From contig NZ_FNIC01000003.1 in NCBI RefSeq assembly GCF_900103935.1, forward strand, positions 186,001-250,000: a stretch of 64,000 nucleotides of DNA, read 5' to 3'. Source of the stretch: Nocardioides szechwanensis. Its GTDB lineage: Bacteria; Actinomycetota; Actinomycetes; Propionibacteriales; Nocardioidaceae. How positions within the stretch are numbered: the stretch's first letter is position 1; the number at the start of each line of letters is the position of its first letter. Below the pieces are notes generated by a model. The model was not told where the DNA came from. It did not search any database and was given only the letters and a program-made list of their open reading frames with translations. The position numbers and the translations under genes were made by a program. This document shows, piece by piece, positions 58,101-64,000 of the stretch.

Positions 58101-58194
58101 GGCGTCCACTCGCCTGTGGATGACTCGGACGGGCCGATGCCGATCCGTGTCAACGTGGGCCTCCGACGCTGACCGCTCTCGGAGGCCCACTCCC

Positions 58195-58995
58195 ATGTAC
58201 GAAGACCGATACCAGCCCTACCCCCCTCCCTACGCCGTCCCCGACCCGGATGACGACCACCGCTTGCGGCACCTCGTCCTTGTCGATGGCCGGGTCGTGG
58301 ACACCTGGACCGAGCGGGTCGAGGGCACTCCCTGGCAGATCCACGCGGACCGCTTCGACCGCGACGTGCTCCATTCGGCTCCCACACTCCCGGCGCCCGC
58401 TCCACTTCATGAGCGCGTACTCCTCTGGCTCGATGCCGTCTGCGGCGGTCGCGCGGCGGTGACGGCGCTGGACACCGAGCCCCTGGAGGACCACGACGAC
58501 CTGCCCGAGGTTGTCGACCGCGAGGTGCGGGACCGCCTCGCGGAGACCGCCGACCTGCTCGACGGGGTGGCGGCCGCCTGTTTCGAGCCGGGCGAGGGCC
58601 ATGAGTTCGGCGTCGCCCTGCGCACTGCCTTGGTGGCCGTCTGGACCGCCGACCCCGACCTGGTCGATCGCGCACGATCGGCGCGCGACGTCGCGGGATC
58701 GGTGAGCTGGGTGGTCGGCAAGGCCAACGGCGTCTTCCGTCCCGTCGGTGAGCTGCGAGTAGGTCGCTTGTCCGAGGTCTTGGGCACCACGACCTCCCCA
58801 GCGAGCCGCCGCTACCGAGTCGAGCTGGCCCTGCGCGGGCTCAGCCCGGCCATCGAGGCGTGGGAACGACCTGGCATCGCGCCCAACCTGCTCGCGCTCG
58901 GTCGCACTGACCTGCTGATCTCATCGACGCGGATACGGCTGGCACGTCTTAGGACACAGGCCCTCGCGGCTCAGGCTCAGGCGACCGGTGCGTAG
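58195..58995 (+). CDS. Hypothetical protein
   Basis: A 266-residue soluble protein without a family I can name. The N-terminus is Tyr/Pro-rich (YEDRYQPYPPPYAVPDPD), followed by charged helical sequence with several Leu-rich stretches (ERVLLWLDAVCGGRAAVTAL and LAETADLLDGVAAACFEPG). No signal or membrane segment is visible. ATG at 58195 with GGAGG at 58181-58185 marks the start. The frame is also open upstream through the DUF1330 gene, but that part has no supporting features. It ends just before the VapBC operator. Confidence 0.6.
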   Translation: MYEDRYQPYPPPYAVPDPDDDHRLRHLVLVDGRVVDTWTERVEGTPWQIHADRFDRDVLHSAPTLPAPAPLHERVLLWLDAVCGGRAAVTALDTEPLEDHDDLPEVVDREVRDRLAETADLLDGVAAACFEPGEGHEFGVALRTALVAVWTADPDLVDRARSARDVAGSVSWVVGKANGVFRPVGELRVGRLSEVLGTTTSPASRRYRVELALRGLSPAIEAWERPGIAPNLLALGRTDLLISSTRIRLARLRTQALAAQAQATGA

Positions 58996-59016
58996 TTCTA
59001 CCACGCACGGTAGAAT
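58996..59016 (+). promoter_or_regulatory. VapBC operator overlapping the -10 box
   Basis: TTCTACC (58996-59002) and GGTAGAA (59009-59015) form a perfect 7-base inverted repeat with a 6-base gap. The right arm overlaps TAGAAT (59011-59016), a good -10 hexamer, ending 7 bases before the vapB GTG at 59024. The transcript is probably leaderless and autorepressed. Confidence 0.65.
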
Positions 59017-59023
59017 TGGTGGC

Positions 59024-59266
59024 GTGCCGACGCTCAACATCAAGGATCCCGAGGTATACCGGCTCGCGGCCGAGCTCGCGGTGCAGCGCGGGACGTCCAT
59101 GACCGGCGCCGTGCGCCAGGCGCTGGTGGAGGCCGCGGAGCGCCACCGGGCTGACCGGGCCGACCGGCTCGCGAGGATGCGGGAGATCTCGCGGCGCTCG
59201 GCCGCGCTGGACGCCCCGACGCTGAGCGACGACGACCTGTACGACGACCGCGGGCTCCCCCGGTGA
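59024..59266 (+). CDS. vapB: VapB-type antitoxin
   Basis: An 80-residue antitoxin. The start MPTLNIKDPEVYRLAAELAV is the pattern of the Rv0623-like (VapB30 type) ribbon-helix-helix antitoxins, followed by RGTSMTGAVRQALVEA and a charged toxin-binding tail. GTG at 59024 is directly downstream of an operator-overlapping -10. Its end overlaps the toxin start (GTGA). Confidence 0.88.
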   Translation: MPTLNIKDPEVYRLAAELAVQRGTSMTGAVRQALVEAAERHRADRADRLARMREISRRSAALDAPTLSDDDLYDDRGLPR

Positions 59267-59652
59267 TCGTCGACACCTCCGTCCTGGTGGCCGTCCTGCG
59301 CGGTGAGCCGGATGCTGCCGACTGGCTCGAGGCCTTGGCCGCCGCCGACCGCCTGGCGGTCGCGGCACCGACCGCCCTGGAGACCGCGATCGTGCTGGGT
59401 CCGCCCCGCCACGCTGAGTTGGACGCCCTACTGGATGCCGCGGCAGCGGAGGTCGTCCCCTTCGACGCCGAGCACGCCCGGATCGCTCGCCTGGCCTACG
59501 CCCGCTACGGCAAGGGCTCCGGCTCAGCGGCACGCCTCAACCTCGGAGACTGCTTCTCCTACGCCTTGGCCCACGTGAGCGGTCAGCCGCTGCTCTTCAA
59601 GGGCGACGACTTCCACCACACCGACGTCACCGCCGCGACGCTCCCCGACTGA
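59263..59652 (+). CDS. vapC: VapC-type PIN-domain ribonuclease toxin
   Basis: A 129-residue PIN-domain nuclease. Mg2+-binding acidic residues are visible: Asp4 in MIVDTSVLVAVLRGE, the Glu in APTALETAIVL (about 40), Asp in LNLGDCFSYALA (about 95) and the late Asp in FKGDDFHHTDV (about 114). The full set of residues suggests an active toxin. It is coupled to vapB through GTGA. Confidence 0.92.
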   Translation: MIVDTSVLVAVLRGEPDAADWLEALAAADRLAVAAPTALETAIVLGPPRHAELDALLDAAAAEVVPFDAEHARIARLAYARYGKGSGSAARLNLGDCFSYALAHVSGQPLLFKGDDFHHTDVTAATLPD

Positions 59653-59657
59653 GGCGT

Positions 59658-60089
59658 TCACTCCGGGCTGCAGGTGACGGTCAGGACGTTGTTCGAGGCC
59701 TCGGAGACGATGTTGATGCTCACGAAGCGCTCGCCCGACGACGTACTGGTCAGCCAGGCGGCCGACAGCACGCTGAAGCCGTCCGGCAGGCCGGAGAAGC
59801 TGTCCGAGAAGGCGAGGGCCTCCTCGCCGGCCAGCGAGTAGTCGCCGCGAAGCCCGCCCGAGAACCCGCCGTACTCCTCGCCGTCGATCACCAGCTCCCC
59901 GAGCGTGTAGAGCTGGCCGCCGGAGTTGTAGGCGCACGGATAGACCCCGTCGGGGAGACCTCCGGAGCCGGACGAGCCGTCGTCGCCCTCGTCGTCGTCG
60001 CCGCAGGCACCGAGCAGCGCGGCGAGCGCCGTGATCGTCACCAGGCTGGGCAGGAGAGCAGTGGTCCGAGCTAGGGCGTGGGCACGCAC
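59658..60089 (-). CDS. Small lipoprotein of unknown function
   Basis: A 143-residue lipoprotein. The lipobox is LLGAC (Cys about residue 29), followed by an Asp/Glu/Gly/Ser tether and a beta-rich domain with the motif GVYPCAYNSGGQLYTLGELV. Three Cys remain in the mature protein, including the lipidated one, so one disulfide is possible. The GTG start at 60089 has GGAGG 7 bases upstream. No family is recognised. The longer open frame upstream runs antisense through the methyltransferase region and is rejected. Confidence 0.75.
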   Translation of the reverse strand: MRAHALARTTALLPSLVTITALAALLGACGDDDEGDDGSSGSGGLPDGVYPCAYNSGGQLYTLGELVIDGEEYGGFSGGLRGDYSLAGEEALAFSDSFSGLPDGFSVLSAAWLTSTSSGERFVSINIVSEASNNVLTVTCSPE

Positions 60090-60172
60090 GGGGCAACCTC
60101 CGGTCGGGTTCGAGAGACCCTCGACCTCGAGTTCGCGGGGCGCCCCGGACGATACTGCTCGCCCACCCGGCG

Positions 60173-61645
60173 TCACGGCACTTCGAGGAAACCTTCGCGC
60201 ACCATCTCGCGGGCGACCGGCAGGTAGGCGTCGCGCACCAGGTCGGGCTCGGCCTCCGTCAGCGTGGCGACGGCCTCGAGGATCTGGCCCAGGCTGAGCT
60301 CGCCGTCGCTGGCACCGACCAGGGCGGCCTCGACGGTGTCGACCTGGCGGGCCCGGCGGAAGCCGCGCTGCTGGCGCAGCACGATGGTCTCGGGGTCCTC
60401 GGCGCCGGCCGGCCCCGCCGTCTCCTGCCGTACGTCGGTCCGTGCGACGAGCCGGGTGTCGAGGTCGACGCGGGCCCGCACTGCCTCGCCCCACTCGTGG
60501 ATCGCGGGCGCGATCGGCTGCTCCACGTCGTAGGGCCAGTCGAGGAAGTCGGTGGCCACGTCGCCGGCGCCGGACGCGCGGAGGTTGACCCAGCCGAAGC
60601 CGACCGCCTCGATCCCCTGGTCCCCGAACCACGACAGCCACGTGTCGTAGCGCCGCAGGTAGTCCGCCGACCCGTGCAGTCCGGCGTCCTTGAGCCACAG
60701 CTCGACGTAGACGGCCGGGTCGACGACCTCGCGCTGCACGACCAGCGCGTCGCAGTCGCCGGCGAGCCAGTCACCGAGGCGCTCGTCCCACGGCCGGTCC
60801 CGGGCGATCACCCAGTTGGCGAGCACCTGGCACCAGCCGCCGTCGGTGAGGTAGGACGGCGCGGCGCGCACGATGTCCTCGACCACGCGGTCACCGGGCA
60901 GCCCGGAGTCGCGGTAGACGAGACGTTCGCCGGTGCCGGGCGAGATGACGAACGGCGGGTTGGTCGCGATCAGGTCGAACCGTTCCCCCGCGACCGGCTC
61001 GAAGAACGACCCCTCACGGACGTCGACCCGCGCGGCGACGCCGTTGAGCTCGGCGTTGAGCCGGGTCAGCCGCAGCGCGCGCTGGTTGACGTCGGTCGCG
61101 ACCACCTCGTCGCTGTGCGCGGCGAGGTGCAGCGCCTGCACCCCGCACCCGGTGCCGAGGTCGAGCGCACGTCGTACCGGAGTGCGGATGGTGAGCTGGG
61201 CGAGGGAGGTGGAGGCGGAGCTGATGCCGAGCACGTGGTCGGTGCCGACCCGCTGCGACCCGCCGTCAAGGCCGGGCGTGAGGTCGCTGACCACCCAGAG
61301 GTCGGCGTCGTCGGTGGCGTAGGGCCGGATGTCGAGGCGGGCGGCGACCTCGCTCACGCTCTGCTCGAGCAGGCCCTCCGCGGTGAGCCGGTCGACCTGG
61401 CCGGGAAGCGCCAGCTCGGCCTCCGCCAGCGACACCGGCAGCTGCAGGAGGAAGAGCCGGACCAGCGTCTCGACCGGGGTACCGCCCGTCGTCCGCCGGC
61501 GTCCGGGGGTCGTCTCGTTGCGCATCAGGGCGGCGTGCGCCTCCGCGCCCAGCAGGTCCGCGACGCCGTCGTAGGTGAAGCCGGCCGTCAGGAGCGAGGC
61601 CCGGAGGGGGCCCACGAAGTCGAGTCGTTCGGGGGGCTGGCTCAC
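60173..61645 (-). CDS. Class I SAM-dependent methyltransferase (N6/N5-methylase-like, NPPF motif)
   Basis: A 490-residue protein with an N-terminal helical/winged domain (about 1-140), a methyltransferase core and an extra C-terminal domain. Motif I is ALDLGTGCGVQAL (about 160) and the catalytic loop is ATNPPFVISP (about 230), the NPP[FY] pattern of enzymes that methylate amino groups of nucleic acids or of protein Gln. DUF7059-type actinobacterial proteins have this layout. Ribosomal RNA or protein substrates are possible. It stands alone upstream of the secreted repeat-protein genes on the opposite strand. Confidence 0.8.
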   Translation of the reverse strand: MSQPPERLDFVGPLRASLLTAGFTYDGVADLLGAEAHAALMRNETTPGRRRTTGGTPVETLVRLFLLQLPVSLAEAELALPGQVDRLTAEGLLEQSVSEVAARLDIRPYATDDADLWVVSDLTPGLDGGSQRVGTDHVLGISSASTSLAQLTIRTPVRRALDLGTGCGVQALHLAAHSDEVVATDVNQRALRLTRLNAELNGVAARVDVREGSFFEPVAGERFDLIATNPPFVISPGTGERLVYRDSGLPGDRVVEDIVRAAPSYLTDGGWCQVLANWVIARDRPWDERLGDWLAGDCDALVVQREVVDPAVYVELWLKDAGLHGSADYLRRYDTWLSWFGDQGIEAVGFGWVNLRASGAGDVATDFLDWPYDVEQPIAPAIHEWGEAVRARVDLDTRLVARTDVRQETAGPAGAEDPETIVLRQQRGFRRARQVDTVEAALVGASDGELSLGQILEAVATLTEAEPDLVRDAYLPVAREMVREGFLEVP

Positions 61646-61817
61646 CTCCGCATCCTCGCACCCGGCCCCCGCCGACCCGGCCCCCGCGGCGGACTAGACC
61701 AGCGCCCGCATCCCCCGAGAACCCACCCAGGACCCGCGCGGCTCGTCCTACCTTCGGGGCGGTAGGGGAGAACGGTGGCCGGGCGCGAGTCCGGGCACCT
61801 CATGGGGAGGAAGCACG

Positions 61818-63400
61818 ATGAACTCGTACAGGCGCGCCTTCGGCGACGTCGTCACCACCGCGCTGATCGGCTCCGGGCTGGTCCTCGGGGTCGGCTCACC
61901 GGCGACCGCGACCGCGACCGCGACCGCGACGGCACCAGCGCCCAGCGCCGCACAGGCCGACGTGCTCGGCGTGATCACCGCGCCGCTGCTCAGCGGTGTA
62001 GGCCAGGTCGGTCAGACCCTCACGGTGGCTCCCCCGGTCTGGGACCTGCTCAGCCCCCTCGACGTGGTCAGCAACTCCTACCAGTGGCTGCGCGACGGCG
62101 TGCCTATCCCGGGTGCCACCGACCTCACCTACGCCGTGACGACCGACGATGCCGGGCACCAGATCACGACGCGGGTGACCGGCACTCTCCTCGGCCTGAT
62201 CCCGTTGGTCGGGACGGCGCTCAGCAACGGGATCGACATCCCGCTCCCGATCGACCCCGACCCGGACCCCGACCCGGGTGCTGTGCTCACGGCCCTGGTC
62301 GCCCCCGTACTCACGGGCGTCCCGGCAGTGGGCGAGCTGCTGTCACTCAGCCAGGTCGAGTGGAGCCTGCCCGGCGTCACCACGACCATCCAGTGGCTCA
62401 GCGACGGCGTCCCGATCCCGGGCGCCCAGGGACTCTCCTTCATCCCGGGCGCGGAGCACGCCGGCACCGAGATCACCGCCGTCGTCACCGGCACCCTCGC
62501 CGGGATCCCGATCGTCCAGCTGCTCACCAACGGCCTCGGCATCCCGCTCGTCGGCGCACCGGGCACACCCGTCGCCACCGCCTTCCCGATCCCCACCGGC
62601 ACCGGCAAGGTGGGCACGCTGCTCACCGGCACCGCGCCCGCCTGGAACACCTCCGACGTGGTCACCACCTACCAGTGGCAGCGCAACACCATCCCCATCC
62701 CCGGGGCCACGTCGCTGACCTACACGGTCAAGCCCGAGGACTTCGGCAAGGCGCTGCGCCTGACCGCGACCGGCACCAAGGGCGACGCGATCGGCACCGC
62801 CAGCAGCGCGACCGTCCTCGGCAAGCTCGGCGACCTGCTGGCCGAGACCGCGCCCTCGATCTCCGGCGTGGCCAAGGCCGGCAACGTGCTCACGGTCCAG
62901 CCCGGCGCCTGGGGCCTCGGGACGCTCCCGACGTTCGGCTACCAGTGGTACCTCGACAACCAGCCGATCACCGGCGCCACCAACTCGCAGTACGTCGTCA
63001 AGGTCACCGACGCCGGCCGCAGGCTGGCCGTGCTTGTCAACGTCACCCGGCTGGGCTTCACGCCCGCCAGCGCGGCGGCCGGGCCCGTCACCGTGCCCAA
63101 GGTCGCCTCGAAGACCACGCTCAAGCTGCTGAAGAAGAAGATCAAGCAGGGCAAGGCCGGGCTGCTCCGGATCACCCTCGCCCCGGGCTCGCTCCGGCCC
63201 TCCGGCAAGGTCAAGATCTTCGACGGCCGCAAGCTGCGAAGACCTACACCGTGCGCCTGGCCGACAACGGCACCCGGATCGTGAAGCTCCCGAAGCTCAA
63301 GCCCGGCAAGCACAAGCTCACCGCCCGCTTCGCGGGCACCCGGGCCACGACCGCCTCCAAGTCGGCGCCGGTCGTCCTCACCGTCACCAGGAAGCGGTAA
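61818..63400 (+). pseudogene. Secreted Ig-like repeat protein, interrupted by a single-base frameshift
   Basis: The first part (61818-63238) encodes a signal peptide and about four Ig-like repeats of 85-90 residues with the pattern YQW..DG.PIPGAT..TY.....D.G. The frame then breaks: after AAGCTGCG the reading continues as an unrelated 15-residue end, while the frame one base over begins AAGACCTACACC and codes for RLADNGTRIVKLPKLKPGKH to the end (stop at 63398-63400). Restoring one C after 63238 rejoins them into about 527 residues. The cause may be a real mutation or a sequencing error. The ATG at 61818 has GGGGAGG upstream. The repeats resemble those in surface or cell-wall proteins of actinobacteria. 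Confidence 0.8.
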
Positions 63401-63403
63401 CCC

Positions 63404-64000
63404 ATGTCCCACCTCTCGCGCCTGCTGGGCACCACCCTGGCGGGCGGGGCGCTCGTCGTCGGCTCCCTCACGCTGTCCGCGTCGCCCGCGGTGGCGGACA
63501 TCTGCCTGCCTCCGGTCCCGCCCCTGCCCCCGGTCTGCGTCCCGGAGATCCCCGGTCTTCCGGTCCCGAACCTCGAGCCGCCGGTCGCGACGTCGCCGAC
63601 CGCCATCACCGGGACGCCGAAGGTCGGGTCGGAGCTCACGGCCACCGAGCCCACTTGGAACGACGCGACGGCCACGACGACCTACCAGTGGCAGCAGACC
63701 GGCGTCGCGATCACCGGCGCGACGGGGCAGACCTACACGGTCCGCCCGGCCGACCTCGGCAAGCAGCTCACCGTCGTCGCCACCGGCACCAACACCCTGC
63801 TGCTCGCCGGCACCACGACCAGCGCCGCGGTCACCGGGGTGATCGGCGACCCGATCGAGGTGGAGACGGCTCCGTCCATCACCGGCACCGCGGTCGTCGG
63901 CCGGATCCTCACCGTCAAGCCGGGCACCTGGCCCGGCGACGAGGAGCCGACGTTCACCTACCAGTGGTTCCGCGACCGGGTGCCCGTCAGCGGCGCCTTC
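63404..64000 (+). CDS. Secreted Ig-like repeat protein (partial, cut by window edge)
   Basis: The frame begins with ATG at 63404, 4 bases after the end of the preceding repeat gene, and runs off the right edge (199 codons seen). It has a signal peptide (residues 1-31, LAGGALVVGSLTLSASPAVA), a Pro-rich stretch, then Ig-like repeats with the pattern TYQW.Q.GVAITGATGQTY and FTYQWFRDRVPVSG. The same repeat family occurs in the upstream frameshifted gene, so the two are tandem paralogs likely expressed together. Confidence 0.85.
   Translation, partial: MSHLSRLLGTTLAGGALVVGSLTLSASPAVADICLPPVPPLPPVCVPEIPGLPVPNLEPPVATSPTAITGTPKVGSELTATEPTWNDATATTTYQWQQTGVAITGATGQTYTVRPADLGKQLTVVATGTNTLLLAGTTTSAAVTGVIGDPIEVETAPSITGTAVVGRILTVKPGTWPGDEEPTFTYQWFRDRVPVSGAF

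Noticed and set aside
57787-58194. Long plus-strand frame joining the DUF1330 region to the hypothetical protein at 58195
   Set aside because: The DUF1330 frame explains 57729-58100, and the GGAGG-supported ATG at 58195 marks the start of the second protein.

Overview
The window looks like chromosome from a high-GC actinobacterium of the Nocardioides / Nocardioidaceae type. This rests on very high GC, many GTG starts, dense GTGA/ATGA stop-start overlaps, a Lys/Ala-rich tail on topoisomerase I, the topA-tmk-holB order, and the order pyrophosphatase / PBP4 / zinc metalloprotease at the left end. No insertion sequence, integrase, phage structural gene or CRISPR array is visible.

Layout. 0-9.6 kb: cell-envelope and housekeeping genes (zinc metalloprotease fragment, dacB, ppa, a methyltransferase coupled to an acyl-CoA oxidase-like flavoprotein, an NlpC/P60 hydrolase, a secreted phospholipase D-like protein, a PAP2 membrane enzyme). 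9.6-13.4 kb: thiamine importer thiBPQ under a TPP riboswitch. 13.4-16.3 kb: an ECF41 sigma factor (sigJ) coupled to a carboxymuconolactone decarboxylase-like protein with a recognisable autoregulatory promoter, then a divergent esterase and acetyltransferase. 16.4-23.7 kb: a secreted beta-propeller-like protein, then MBL hydrolase, SDR, DapB-like dehydrogenase and old-yellow-enzyme genes, two of them preceded by KstR-like palindromes. 23.7-34.5 kb: an island resembling the mycobacterial dormancy (DosR) gene set: two universal stress proteins, a P-type cation ATPase, a YfcC-type permease, the arginine deiminase pathway arcABC, a flavodoxin and a CBS-BON protein. 34.5-42.2 kb: a molybdopterin enzyme with its FAD reductase, STAS protein, esterase, MazEF-like toxin-antitoxin pair, acyltransferase, enoyl-CoA hydratase with TetR, and an AGE epimerase. 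42.2-46.7 kb: HTH + ImmA/IrrE-like genes diverging from a tightly coupled operon of a small HTH regulator, an unrecognised secreted protein, an ABC ATPase and two membrane proteins. 46.7-57.6 kb: ABC-F ATPase, clostripain-like lipoprotein, tRNA-Thr(CGT), a secreted TAP-type hydrolase, holB, tmk, topA and an MmyB-type regulator. 57.7-64 kb: small genes including VapBC, a methyltransferase, and two tandem secreted Ig-like repeat proteins, the first interrupted by a frameshift.

The most unusual part is the 43.2-46.7 kb operon. Its promoter region carries four CTCTAC-type half-sites spaced exactly 11 bases apart, and it encodes a secreted protein I cannot assign to a family next to a dedicated ABC exporter or immunity complex. 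Other points of note are the riboswitch whose 3' end contains the thiB ribosome binding site, the ECF41 promoter, a two-hairpin element lying inside a coding sequence, and toxin-antitoxin operators that overlap the -10 box of apparently leaderless transcripts.
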